Assembly: GCA_963823535.1 (NCBI GenBank)
Contig: CAWGLZ010000005.1
Coordinates: 1-64,000 of the forward strand
Length of the DNA: 64,000 bases
Direction: 5' to 3'
Source of the DNA: RPQJ01 sp963823535
Lineage (GTDB): Bacteria > Pseudomonadota > Gammaproteobacteria > Steroidobacterales > Steroidobacteraceae
The notes under the pieces were generated by a model. That model saw nothing but the letters and a program-made list of their open reading frames with translations, searched no databases and had not been told where the DNA came from. Of the stretch, positions 17,106 through 25,751 are shown piece after piece; the stretch's first letter is position 1, and every line of letters starts with the position of its first letter. A program made the translations under genes and the position numbers.

Positions 17106-18569
17106 ATGACCCGACGTATTCCACTCAGTGCGCTCGATGCGTCCTTCCTGCTGGCCGAGACGCGCAACACGCCCCTGCACGTGGCCGGGCTGCAGGTCTT
17201 CCAGATTCCTTCCGGCGCGCCGGCGCACTTCGTCGCGAAACTGTTCGCCGAGCTGCGCCGTCATCCGGTGTCCGCGCCGCCGCTCAACTATCGTTTGCGA
17301 GGCGGAGTGGCGGGCAAGGTCCTGCCGAGCTGGGAGATCATCGACGACGCCGATCTCGAGTATCACGTGCGCCGCTCGGCGCTGCCGTATCCGGGCGGCG
17401 AGCGCGAGCTGGGCGAACTCGTCTCGCGCCTGCACTCCCACCCGATGGACCTCACCAAGCCGCTGTGGGAGTTCCACCTGATCGAGGGGCTCGCCGACCG
17501 TCGTTTCGCGATCTTCTTCAAGGTGCACCACGCCCTCGTTGACGGCGCCAACAGCGTCAAGCTGCTGAACCTGACCGCGGACCCGCGCAGCAGCTTCGTG
17601 CCGCCGTTCTGGGCGGACACCTCCCGACAACCGCCGGAGCGTCGCGATGGTGCCGGCGGCCTGCTGCAGGGGCTGCCGGCCTTGCTCGACCGGGAGATCA
17701 AGTCGCTGCCCAGCCTGGCCCGCGGCCTGTCCCGCACGGCGCGTGCGGCACTCGGGCTCGGCGACGATGCCGACCTGGCATCGATCGCGGAAGCACCCCG
17801 CACGATCTTCAACGTGCGCGTCGGTGGGCAGCGACGCGTCGCCACGCAGGCGGTCAGCCTGGAGCGGGTGAAAACGATCGGCCGGGCAGCCGGTGGTACG
17901 GTCAACGACGTGGTGCTCGCCGCCTGCAGCGGCGCGCTGCGCCGCTACCTCCTGGAGCGAGACGCGCTGCCCGGCGAGACGCTGATCGCGGCGGTGCCGA
18001 TGGCGCTGCACCACGAGGAGGGCGCCGTCAGCGGCAATGCCGTGACCTCGCTCAACACGCGGCTTGGCACCGACCTCGCCGACGTCCGCGAGCGATTCGA
18101 ATTGATCCAGCGCTCGACCGAGGCGGGCAAGACATTGCTGAAGCAGATGACCCAGACCGCGGCGATGAACTTCACCATGATCCTGGCACTGCCGCTGGTA
18201 CTCGCCTGGCTTCCCGTGGCGGGGGCGCTGGTGGGTCCGGTGTCGAACCTGATCGTCTCGAACGTCCCCGGTCCACGCGAGACGCTGTACTTCCACGGCG
18301 CGAAGATGGTCGGCTACTACCCCGTGTCCCAGGTCGGCCACGGTCTCGCACTGAACATCACGGTGCTGAGCTACGCGGGCCAGCTCGCGTTCGGATTCGT
18401 CGCCTGTCGTGACAGCGTACCGAGCGTGCAGCGACTCGCGGTGTACGTCGGCGAGGCGCTGGACGAACTCGAGGCGGCGTATCTGCCGAAGCGACGCAAG
18501 GCCAGACCGTCCCGGACCAGTGCGCGCAGGAAGGCCACGACGGGTCGTCGGAAAGTGGCGAAGCACTGA
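17106..18569 (+). CDS. wax ester synthase / acyl-CoA:diacylglycerol acyltransferase (WS/DGAT)
   Basis: The catalytic motif HHALVDG at 141-147 (HHxxxDG) activates the alcohol for acylation by an acyl-CoA. Other family marks are LSALDASFLLAETRNTPLHV at the N-terminus, PLWEFHLIEGL, NDVVLAACSGALRRYL (the ND motif) and SNVPGPRETLYFHGAK near the C-terminus. The 487 residues match WS/DGAT proteins. The product makes wax esters or triacylglycerol storage lipid at the cytoplasmic membrane. A basic Arg/Lys/Ser tail ends the protein. GGGGG precedes the ATG. Storage of acyl chains fits a strain that oxidises hydrocarbons, as the hydroxylase locus suggests. Neighbouring hydrolases may act on lipids but are not clearly in the same operon. 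Confidence 0.95.
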   Translation: MTRRIPLSALDASFLLAETRNTPLHVAGLQVFQIPSGAPAHFVAKLFAELRRHPVSAPPLNYRLRGGVAGKVLPSWEIIDDADLEYHVRRSALPYPGGERELGELVSRLHSHPMDLTKPLWEFHLIEGLADRRFAIFFKVHHALVDGANSVKLLNLTADPRSSFVPPFWADTSRQPPERRDGAGGLLQGLPALLDREIKSLPSLARGLSRTARAALGLGDDADLASIAEAPRTIFNVRVGGQRRVATQAVSLERVKTIGRAAGGTVNDVVLAACSGALRRYLLERDALPGETLIAAVPMALHHEEGAVSGNAVTSLNTRLGTDLADVRERFELIQRSTEAGKTLLKQMTQTAAMNFTMILALPLVLAWLPVAGALVGPVSNLIVSNVPGPRETLYFHGAKMVGYYPVSQVGHGLALNITVLSYAGQLAFGFVACRDSVPSVQRLAVYVGEALDELEAAYLPKRRKARPSRTSARRKATTGRRKVAKH

Positions 18570-18669
18570 CGCGGAGCACCTGGCTGTGCCACCCTCCGGG
18601 CGGCGGGCACCAGTCGGAGGCTTCATGAACCCCTTCGTGTTCACAGACACGCTCCTGGAGACTTGAGTC

Positions 18670-19638
18670 ATGCAGGCGAACGAGACGCGGCTCGGTTGGC
18701 TGGTCGTGCTGGTCGCGTCCCTCCTCGGCGCGTGCGCGGCTCCTCCGCCACTGCCGGACGACGGCTTCGTCGACGTACCCGGCGGGCGGGTTGCCTTTCG
18801 CGTCACGGGCAGGCCCGACGGCATTCCGGTGCTCATGATCCATGGCGGGCCGGGCTCCGCGAGCTGCTCGTATCCCGACACGATGCAGGGTGTCGCCGCG
18901 TCGCGGCCAGTCGTCACCTACGACCAGCTCGGATCGGGGAATTCGGACCGCATGCTGAACCTCGAGCGCGATGCCGTGCTGTCGCGTTTCGTCGCGGAAG
19001 TGACTGCGATCCGCACGCAGCTCGGACTCCGGGAGCTTCATCTCGTCGGCCACTCCTGGGGAGCGGCGGTCGCGCTCGAGTACCTGCTGACCGGTGACCG
19101 GACGGGCGTGCGTTCCGTGACCTTCGTCGGACCCCTGCTGTCGACGCCCCGCTGGATCGAGGATGCGAATTCGCTGGTCGCGATGTTACCGAAGGACGCG
19201 CAGGACGCGATTTCGGCCGCGGTGGCCAGCGGCAGGTTCGACTCGCCGGACTTTCAGGCGGCGAACGACGTGTTCGAGAGCGAGTTTGTCGTGCGTACGC
19301 CGCGAACTGAACGGCGTCTGCCCTTGTGCGCCTCGACGCCGGTCGGGTTCAATGCCGAGTTGTACGAGTACATGTGGGGGCCGTCCGAGTTCGTATCGAC
19401 CGGGACGCTGCGTGACTACGACCGGCTCCAACGGCTGCCGGAACTGGATCTCCCGGTGATGTTCCTCGTCGGCGAGCATGACGAGGCGCGACCGGCGACG
19501 ATGCGGGAATACCAGGCGCTCGTGCCGGGATCGATCGTCCGGGTGATCGAGGGCGCCGCGCACGTCTCCAACGTCGACCGTCCGGAAGCCTTCAACGAGG
19601 CCCTGGCGGCGTTCATGGAGTCCGTCGAGAAGCGTTGA
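18670..19638 (+). CDS. lipoprotein alpha/beta hydrolase, proline iminopeptidase-like (S33)
   Basis: The N-terminus carries a lipobox LGAC with Cys22, so the enzyme is membrane-anchored outside the cytoplasm. The HGGPGS oxyanion motif (58-63), YDQLGSGNSD and the nucleophile elbow GHSWGA with Ser129 are the proline iminopeptidase signature; the likely Asp is in VGEHDEARP and His in GAAHVSNVD. Classical enzymes release N-terminal proline from peptides, but many relatives act on esters or amides. The length (322) is normal. It starts 100 bases after the WS/DGAT gene with its own GGAG. Confidence 0.88.
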   Translation: MQANETRLGWLVVLVASLLGACAAPPPLPDDGFVDVPGGRVAFRVTGRPDGIPVLMIHGGPGSASCSYPDTMQGVAASRPVVTYDQLGSGNSDRMLNLERDAVLSRFVAEVTAIRTQLGLRELHLVGHSWGAAVALEYLLTGDRTGVRSVTFVGPLLSTPRWIEDANSLVAMLPKDAQDAISAAVASGRFDSPDFQAANDVFESEFVVRTPRTERRLPLCASTPVGFNAELYEYMWGPSEFVSTGTLRDYDRLQRLPELDLPVMFLVGEHDEARPATMREYQALVPGSIVRVIEGAAHVSNVDRPEAFNEALAAFMESVEKR

Positions 19639-19760
19639 GGAGGATCAGCCCGCCGACGGCGAGTGGCTGCGTGGACCTTCCGCGGCCAGGCGGATACGCT
19701 GCGCCGCACTGGGATGCGTCTGAAGTCAGTTCGACGGTCCCCGACCCTGGAGAAATTTCG

Positions 19761-20903
19761 ATGAAGCTCGCTCGACCCCATGTGTCCTGTCTCGTGCTGG
19801 CAACCCTCGTGGGCTGTGGGGGCAAGGCCCCCCCGCCTGCGGCGGAGACGGCGACGGGCCCCGTGGCGGAGGCTCCTGCGGCGCCCGCCGCGGCGCAGCT
19901 CACCGATGCCGATCTCGGCGCGGCGATCCGTGCCGCGGTCGCGATGGACGTCGGCGACGCGCGTTACTTCGATTCCACCGTCGACCTGAACGGCGACGGA
20001 ATCGCCGAAGTGGTCGTCTACCTGGCCGGGCCGATGGTGTGCGGCACGGGCGGCTGCCCGATGTTCGTCTTCACGCCGGGGCCGGACGGTTACCGCCTGG
20101 TCAGCCAGTTCTCGGTCGTGCGACCGCCCGTACGGATCTCGCCGCGCAGTTCCCAGGGCTGGCGCAACCTGGTGGTCGGGGTCGGCGGCGGCGGACTCGC
20201 CGCGGGCAGCGCGGAACTGAAGCACGACGGTACTGGTTACCCGTCAAATCCGACCGTCGCGCCGGCCGAGCCGCTGGCCGATCTCGAGGGGATCGGGATC
20301 CTGATCCCCGAGTTCGGCTCCTACACCGAGGGCAAGGCAATCGCCTTGCCGGGCGGGGCGTCTGCCGGCGACTACGGCGATCCGCAGACGCCGGTGGCCG
20401 GTCGGGTGTACGGCACGGCGATTCATACCCAGGACGCTGAAGAGCTCCGCTACGTCGTCCTGAAGGCACTGACGGACACGTACGGGGAGTCGAAAGGCAT
20501 CACGGTGACCCAGGCCGAGAAGGCGGAGTACGTTGCCGACGTTCGCGAAGTGCTCAGTAGAGATCCCGCGATGGCGGCGACCCTGCGCGAGGAGTCCGCG
20601 GAGGACCAGGCCGTCCGCGAGGAGATCGCGGACGCTTTCATCCGCCAGTGGAAGATCAACGCTGCGCTGCACGAGCAATACGGCGGGCGAATCATCTTCC
20701 AGCAGGGCGGGCCGGAGCCTCTGGACGCATACCGCAGGTTTCTCGAGGAGCGGCAGGCCGCCGGGGATTTCGAGATCGTGAGCGAGCCGCTGGCGGCAGA
20801 ATTCTGGAAGTACTACCGGGACGACTCCATCCATTCCTTCTTCGAGCCCGGTAGCGAGGAGGAGGCGCAGGTCTTCGCGACACCGCCGTGGTCGTCGAAG
20901 TAA
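19761..20903 (+). CDS. lipoprotein with FG-GAP-like N-terminal part and unknown C-terminal helical domain
   Basis: I start at ATG 19761 behind GGAG. The signal ends in lipobox LVGC (Cys19), followed by an Ala/Pro-rich linker. Residues about 50-150 contain VDLNGDGIAEVVVYLAG, an Asp/Asn-rich loop like FG-GAP calcium-binding repeats, with GTGGCPMFVF. The second half (from about residue 230) is highly charged and helical, and includes REEIADAFIRQWKINAALHE then RIIFQQGGPEPLDAYRRFLE, a conserved-looking block I cannot assign. No catalytic residues are apparent. It ends 15 bases before the next hydrolase gene, so the two are probably co-transcribed. Confidence 0.75.
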   Translation: MKLARPHVSCLVLATLVGCGGKAPPPAAETATGPVAEAPAAPAAAQLTDADLGAAIRAAVAMDVGDARYFDSTVDLNGDGIAEVVVYLAGPMVCGTGGCPMFVFTPGPDGYRLVSQFSVVRPPVRISPRSSQGWRNLVVGVGGGGLAAGSAELKHDGTGYPSNPTVAPAEPLADLEGIGILIPEFGSYTEGKAIALPGGASAGDYGDPQTPVAGRVYGTAIHTQDAEELRYVVLKALTDTYGESKGITVTQAEKAEYVADVREVLSRDPAMAATLREESAEDQAVREEIADAFIRQWKINAALHEQYGGRIIFQQGGPEPLDAYRRFLEERQAAGDFEIVSEPLAAEFWKYYRDDSIHSFFEPGSEEEAQVFATPPWSSK

Positions 20904-20918
20904 TCCGGGGGAATTTGC

Positions 20919-22955
20919 ATGCGAGGAGTGCGGCACTTCTGTTGGGTGGTTGCGTTCTGTGCGTGGTCCAGCGTAGCGGTCGGCGCGTTCGCGCCTGACC
21001 CGGCGTCCTGGTCGCCGGCCGACTGCCGAACGTTCGGGCTGATGGTGACCGAAGGATCGGTCGATTGCGGGTACGTCACCGTGCCACGTCGCCACGAGTC
21101 GCCGGACGGTGCCGCGATCCGGCTGGCCGTGGTCGTGATCGGCGCCGCAGCCGAGGATCGCCGGCCGGACCCGCTTTTCGTGGCACAGGGCGGGCCGGGC
21201 GGGTCGTCGATCGACACCTTTGCCCAGGCCCTGATCGACGATCCCACGATGCGCCCCGCCAGGAATCGTGATCTCGTCATCTGGGACCAGCGGGGCACGC
21301 TGTACTCGCAACCGACGCTGCGCTGTATCGAGGCGACCGCGCTGGCGCTCGAGGCGGAGTCCGAGAAGGACCGGCCGGACCCCGACCCGCGCGAGCGCGA
21401 AGCCTATCGCGCCTGCGGTGAGCGGCTCTCGCGCGAGGCGGGCGACCTGTCCGCGTTCAATACCGTGGAGAACGCCAACGACGTGGAGATGTTGCGTCGG
21501 TCGCTCGGCTACGACGAGATCAATTTCTACGGCGTGTCCTACGGCACGGAACTCGGCCAGTACCTGATGCGCCAGCACCCGCAGCGCCTGCGCAGCGTCG
21601 TGCTCGACGCGGTCGTGCCGACGGAGTTCAACCTGGTGACCGGGGTGCCGCAGGTCCAGCAGCGGATCGCGGCGAAGTACTTCCGCGGCTGCGAAGCGGA
21701 CGCCGCCTGCAATGCGGCTTTCCCCGACCTGTCGAGGCGCTTCCTGACGCTGCTCGATCGCCTGGACGCCGAACCCGTGCACCTTGCGGTGGCCCCACCG
21801 CAGGGGAGCGCAGACAAGGCCGTGGACGTCTACCTGAGTGGCGAAGACCTGGCCGGCGTCGTCTACCAGGCCCTCTATATGCAGGAAGCCACGCGGCTGA
21901 TCCCGTACATCATCGATCGCGCCGAGCGCGGCGATTACGGCCTGCTGTCCGGCCTGTTGCTGCCCATGGTCATGTTCGACGACACGTTCGCCGATGGCAT
22001 GTACCTGTCGGTGGTGTGTGCCGAGCGTGGCGACTCGGATCCGGAGCAGGCGGCGCAAGGCAACCTCGATCCACGGCTGAAGCGCGGGGGCGTCGAAGGA
22101 GCACAGTCGATACTCGACGTGTGCCGCGACTGGAACATCGAACTCCTGCCGCGCGAGGTGCTCGAGCCCGTGCGCAGCGACATCCCCGCGTTGCTGCTGT
22201 CGGGCGAGTTCGACCCGATCACTCCGCCCGAATTTGCCGACCAGGTCGCATCGGGGCTCACGCGCGTGCAGCGCGTGACGTTCCCCGGTGGCACGCACGG
22301 CCAGGCCTTCGGCAGTGCGTGCGCCACCGACGTGATCCAGCGCTTCGTCGACGACCCGGTTGCCGCGACGGATGCCGCGTGTTCGCTGCAGCCGCCCGCG
22401 GCGTTCGTCGTTCCGTCCGACCTGATCGTCATTCCACCGCTCAGGGAGGCGGCGGCACTCGGCCCCCAGGCGGGCCTGATGACCTATGGCGCGCGCTTCC
22501 TGCTGATCGCCCTCGCGCTGCTGGTGCTGGCCTCGGCGATCCCGGTCTATGCAATCGGTGAAGTGGTCGCGAGCCTGCGCGGCCGACGCACGGTGCGCGG
22601 CCCGGACGACTGGAAGTCGCGTTTCTCGGAGGCCGCGCCATGGCTGCCGTTGCTCGCGCTGCTGATGTTCGGCGCCGCGCTGCTGGCCCTCGCCGGTACG
22701 ATCGGTGCCGCGGTGAGCGACAACATGCTGCTGCTGTTTCTCGGCGCCGTTCCCAGTTCGATTCGCTGGGTGTTCGTGCTGCCGTGGGCGGCGGTCGCGA
22801 TCGTCGTGCTGATGGCGGTCGCCGCCTGGGAGATGTGGAGCGGTCGCCGACGCAGCCTCCCGGGGCGGTTCTACTACCTCGTGCTGCTGCTGGCCGGCGT
22901 GACGGCGTCGGTCGGATTCTGGAAACTGGGGCTGCTGCCGGCGCTGTTCGGCTGA
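20919..22955 (+). CDS. S33/TAP-like alpha/beta hydrolase fused to a C-terminal four-helix membrane domain
   Basis: A signal peptide (to about residue 22) precedes a tripeptidyl-aminopeptidase-type hydrolase: QGGPGGSS at 90-97 (oxyanion), WDQRGT, the nucleophile elbow GVSYGT with Ser207, Asp in SGEFDPITP and His in GGTHGQAF. From about residue 525 the protein continues for 150 residues with four hydrophobic segments separated by short basic loops. Ordinary TAP-family enzymes of about 500 residues lack this, so here the catalytic domain is tethered to the inner membrane facing the periplasm. GGGGGA precedes the ATG. It probably forms an operon with the lipoprotein gene 15 bases upstream. Confidence 0.9.
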   Translation: MRGVRHFCWVVAFCAWSSVAVGAFAPDPASWSPADCRTFGLMVTEGSVDCGYVTVPRRHESPDGAAIRLAVVVIGAAAEDRRPDPLFVAQGGPGGSSIDTFAQALIDDPTMRPARNRDLVIWDQRGTLYSQPTLRCIEATALALEAESEKDRPDPDPREREAYRACGERLSREAGDLSAFNTVENANDVEMLRRSLGYDEINFYGVSYGTELGQYLMRQHPQRLRSVVLDAVVPTEFNLVTGVPQVQQRIAAKYFRGCEADAACNAAFPDLSRRFLTLLDRLDAEPVHLAVAPPQGSADKAVDVYLSGEDLAGVVYQALYMQEATRLIPYIIDRAERGDYGLLSGLLLPMVMFDDTFADGMYLSVVCAERGDSDPEQAAQGNLDPRLKRGGVEGAQSILDVCRDWNIELLPREVLEPVRSDIPALLLSGEFDPITPPEFADQVASGLTRVQRVTFPGGTHGQAFGSACATDVIQRFVDDPVAATDAACSLQPPAAFVVPSDLIVIPPLREAAALGPQAGLMTYGARFLLIALALLVLASAIPVYAIGEVVASLRGRRTVRGPDDWKSRFSEAAPWLPLLALLMFGAALLALAGTIGAAVSDNMLLLFLGAVPSSIRWVFVLPWAAVAIVVLMAVAAWEMWSGRRRSLPGRFYYLVLLLAGVTASVGFWKLGLLPALFG

Positions 22956-22981
22956 GCGGCGAACGCGGGGGACGACGCTCG

Positions 22982-23524
22982 CTAGACTTCGAAACTGTCG
23001 CGAGCGGGCCGGTTCGGATCGTAATCCTCGTCCTCGAGTTCGATCTCCGCCGACGGCGGCAGTCTTGCAATGATCTTCACCAGCATGCCGACGTGCTCGG
23101 CCTCTTCGTCCCGCAGTTCCTCGAACAGCGCCTTGACGTCCGGCTGGTGCACGTACTCGAGGGCTTCGTCATAGAACGCGAAGGCCTTCTGCTCGGAGTA
23201 CAGCGCCAGTTGGTATGCCTTGAGCACCGACATGTTCCAGCGTACGTCACCGACGTCGGGGGCCTCCACGTCGAAGATGTCGTTGAGCGTGACTTTCGCC
23301 GGCTTGTCGCCGAACAGTGCCAGCCGGCGCTCGGCAATTTCCTCGCAGTGCTTGGTCTCGTTGACCACCATCGACTGGAATACGGCGCCTGCGTCGTCCA
23401 CGCCTCGGCTGCCGAGTGTTTCGGCGAACTCCTTGTACCGCCTGGTTGCTTCGAGCTCGATCAGGGAGGCGAGATCGAGGGCATCCATCAGGGTGATATT
23501 GGAGAGATCGAGTCTCGTGGACAT
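22982..23524 (-). CDS. ferritin-like (rubrerythrin-type) diiron protein
   Basis: The start is ATG 23524, with GAGGGA upstream; the longer open frame is implausible. The 180-residue protein has the two-helix-pair pattern of ferritin-like proteins: ELEATRRYKEFAE, then VVNETKHCEEIAERR, SEQKAFAFYDEALEY and LRDEEAEHVGMLVK, providing Glu and ExxH iron ligands. It lacks a rubredoxin domain. The C-terminal tail is strongly acidic (IELEDEDYDPNRP). Likely roles are peroxide reduction or iron handling in the cytoplasm. A perfect 16-bp palindrome lies 70 bases upstream. Confidence 0.85.
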   Translation of the reverse strand: MSTRLDLSNITLMDALDLASLIELEATRRYKEFAETLGSRGVDDAGAVFQSMVVNETKHCEEIAERRLALFGDKPAKVTLNDIFDVEAPDVGDVRWNMSVLKAYQLALYSEQKAFAFYDEALEYVHQPDVKALFEELRDEEAEHVGMLVKIIARLPPSAEIELEDEDYDPNRPARDSFEV

Positions 23525-23850
23525 GGGATTCCCTCTTCGGCACGACGCGCCCCACGAGGTGAGTGCGAGCCCGTCCGGTGGATTGAAAATCTGACCGACC
23601 GCGGTCGGTGGGAAGAACGCTAGCACCGCGCCGATGGTCCGGTCAAAGCCGGGTCCTGCCTGCGCCAGCGCAGGATCATAGGTACTCAACGCAGACCGCC
23701 GCGAGCGGCACGATCCTGCCGTGCTCCAGGGTTTACCCGGCACACATTCCCGCCACGGCGGTCCAGACCACGTGCCGGCCGATGGGCTGCAGCGGGACAC
23801 GCTTTCGGGTGATATTGTTCATCAACCCGTCTGGAGCAGAGGTCCCCCAC
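23525..23850. other. 326-base divergent region between the ferritin-like and secreted-protein genes
   Basis: It holds a perfect palindrome at 23594-23609 and otherwise no gene that I can support. A weak CCTGCGC/GCGCAGG inverted repeat lies near 23660. No promoter boxes are convincing by eye. Confidence 0.45.
23594..23609. promoter_or_regulatory. 16-bp perfect palindrome, TetR-operator-like, upstream of the ferritin-like gene
   Basis: ACCGACCGCGGTCGGT is its own reverse complement. Its ACCGACC/GGTCGGT half-sites resemble operators of TetR-family repressors. It lies 70 bases before the ferritin-like start. No TetR gene is in the window. Confidence 0.45.
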
Positions 23851-24498
23851 ATGAGTCGCATGCCCTCACTGGTGATGGCGTCCGTCGCTGTCGCCGCAGT
23901 CATTGTCTTCGAGCCCGCCGCGGCGGGCGAGCAGGACGCGATCGACGGCTGCATCGACCGCTTGCGGAGCGTCGGTGGGCCGGACGGCGCAGCCGGGGGA
24001 GAGGTGCTGAGTTCGGAGTTCTCCGAGGCAGCCACGCTGGTGATGTTGCGCGACGCGGGCGGCACCGTGTGGCGATGTCTCGCCTCTTCCGACGGGACGG
24101 TCGGCGAACTCGCGGTGAGCCAGGCGGCCGACGACGGCGGCGGCGCGATGGCCGGCGCCCCCAGTCAGTCCGGCGGGGAACCCACGACGTCGACGGAGCG
24201 CGTGAGATTCGACCGCAGTGCCAGCGGCGCCGAACTGACGGCGACGCTGACGCCGGGCAGCTCGACCCGATACGTCCTGGGCGCGAAGAACGGCCAGAAT
24301 CTCTATGTTCGAGTCGCACCCAAGGGGCCGGACGTCTACTACCAGATCTTCAATCCGGACGGCTCGTTTCTCCTCGACCAGATGACTTCGTCGAAGGAGT
24401 ACCGGGGCCAGCTCTGGCAGTCCGGCGACCACGTGATCGAGGTGATCAACCGCGGCAGCCGCGACACGTCGTATAACGTGATCTTCGGAATCGAGTGA
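23851..24498 (+). CDS. secreted protein with C-terminal beta-sandwich domain (PliG-like, tentative)
   Basis: ATG 23851 follows GGAGCAGAGG. A signal peptide ends near EPAAAG (about residue 26). Residues 27-90 hold one Cys pair (DGCIDRL, WRCLASS), then a Gly/Ser-rich linker. The last 95 residues (VRFDRSASGAELTATL to YNVIFGIE) have the spacing of the periplasmic g-type lysozyme inhibitor PliG and related pre-peptidase-like sandwiches: YVLGAKNGQNLYVRV, then SGDHVIEVINRGS. An inhibitor of host or predator lysozyme is therefore possible but unproven. The gene precedes the sugar dehydrogenase with 102 bases between. Confidence 0.7.
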   Translation: MSRMPSLVMASVAVAAVIVFEPAAAGEQDAIDGCIDRLRSVGGPDGAAGGEVLSSEFSEAATLVMLRDAGGTVWRCLASSDGTVGELAVSQAADDGGGAMAGAPSQSGGEPTTSTERVRFDRSASGAELTATLTPGSSTRYVLGAKNGQNLYVRVAPKGPDVYYQIFNPDGSFLLDQMTSSKEYRGQLWQSGDHVIEVINRGSRDTSYNVIFGIE

Positions 24499-24586
24499 CC
24501 GGCGGTCGTCGTCACGACGCGCCGCAGTGCCGCGCCCGGTTCTGCGGGCAGGTTCGACTGGACTTGAACGATGACGCTCGCGATAC

Positions 24587-24597
24587 AAAGGAGGTGA
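24587..24597 (+). promoter_or_regulatory. consensus Shine-Dalgarno of the sugar dehydrogenase
   Basis: AAAGGAGGTGA is a full match to the 16S rRNA 3' end at a normal distance from ATG 24601, so high translation is expected and the start is certain. Confidence 0.85.
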
Positions 24598-24600
24598 CCG

Positions 24601-25740
24601 ATGAGAGGACGACTGCTGGCAGGGATACTGAGTCTCTGCGCCTTCACCAACACACAGGCGCAGGGAGACCTGCCGTTCACGGTCGAACCGGTGACGTCCT
24701 TCGACGAGCCATGGGCCATGGCGTTCCTGCCGGACGGTCGCATGCTGGTGACGGAGAAGAAAGGCCGGTTGTTCATCGTCAGCCGCGACGGACAGAAGTC
24801 CCGGCCGATCGCCGGCCTGCCGGATGTGGACTACGGCGGCCAGGGAGGCCTGGGTGACGTCGCCCTGCACCCGGACTTCGCGAAGAACAACACCATCTAT
24901 CTCAGCTATGCCGAGGGCGGCGTCGGTGACACTCGGGGGGCGGCCGTCGCACGAGCGGTGCTGACGGAAGCCGACAGCGGGGGCAGGCTGACCCGCCTCG
25001 AAGTCGTCTGGCGCCAGTACCCGAAGGTCGTCGGGTTCGGTCACTATGGCCACCGGATCGCGTTCGACGACAAGGGCTTTCTCTACATCTCCTCCGGCGA
25101 CCGCCAGAAATTCACGCCGGCGCAGGACATGCAGTCGACCCTGGGCAAGGTCGTGCGCCTGAACGACGACGGCTCGATTCCGGACGACAACCCCTTCGTC
25201 AAGCACTTCAGTGTCGATCCGCTGATGGACGACGAGGGCGTGTACCCGCAGATCTGGTCGCTTGGACACCGCAATCCGCTTGGCCTCGCATTCGATCTCG
25301 CAGGCCGACTCCTGGTGATGGAGATGGGGCCGGCCGGCGGTGACGAGTTGAACCTCATCAAGCGCGCGGGCAACTACGGCTATCCGGTGGTTTCCAATGG
25401 CGATCACTACGATGGTCGGGAGATTCCGGATCACGACACCCGGCCGGAGTTCGAGAAGCCGATGATCTGGTGGACGCCGGTCATCTCGCCCGGCAACCTG
25501 ATCGTCTACCGCGGGGCGCTGTTCCCGGGCTGGCGCGGCCAAGCGCTGATCGCGGGGCTGTCCTCCCGGGCCATCGTCCGTGTGGAACTCGAGGGCGAGG
25601 GCGCGCGCGAGGTCGGGCGCTATCCCATGGGCGCGCGAGTCCGCGCCGTCGTCGAGGCGCCGAACGGAGAACTGTGGGCGCTCGAAGACGAGTCGCGCGA
25701 CAGTGGCGGACGATTGCTCAGGCTGACGCCGAAGCGCTGA
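24601..25740 (+). CDS. PQQ-dependent soluble aldose sugar dehydrogenase (YliI/Asd family)
   Basis: The 379-residue protein has a signal peptide ending TNTQAQG (about residue 20) and a six-bladed propeller. Family motifs are EPWAMAFLPDGRMLVTEK, GGQGGLGDVALHPDF, GHYGHRIAFDDKGFLYIS, WSLGHRNPLGLAFD and GGDELNLIKRAGNYGYP; catalytic His should lie in GHYGHR. Such periplasmic enzymes oxidise aldoses to lactones and pass electrons through PQQ to the quinone pool. No pqq biosynthesis genes are in the window. The gene converges on aidB with only 11 bases between stops. Confidence 0.92.
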   Translation: MRGRLLAGILSLCAFTNTQAQGDLPFTVEPVTSFDEPWAMAFLPDGRMLVTEKKGRLFIVSRDGQKSRPIAGLPDVDYGGQGGLGDVALHPDFAKNNTIYLSYAEGGVGDTRGAAVARAVLTEADSGGRLTRLEVVWRQYPKVVGFGHYGHRIAFDDKGFLYISSGDRQKFTPAQDMQSTLGKVVRLNDDGSIPDDNPFVKHFSVDPLMDDEGVYPQIWSLGHRNPLGLAFDLAGRLLVMEMGPAGGDELNLIKRAGNYGYPVVSNGDHYDGREIPDHDTRPEFEKPMIWWTPVISPGNLIVYRGALFPGWRGQALIAGLSSRAIVRVELEGEGAREVGRYPMGARVRAVVEAPNGELWALEDESRDSGGRLLRLTPKR

Positions 25741-25751
25741 CCCGCGCCGGA

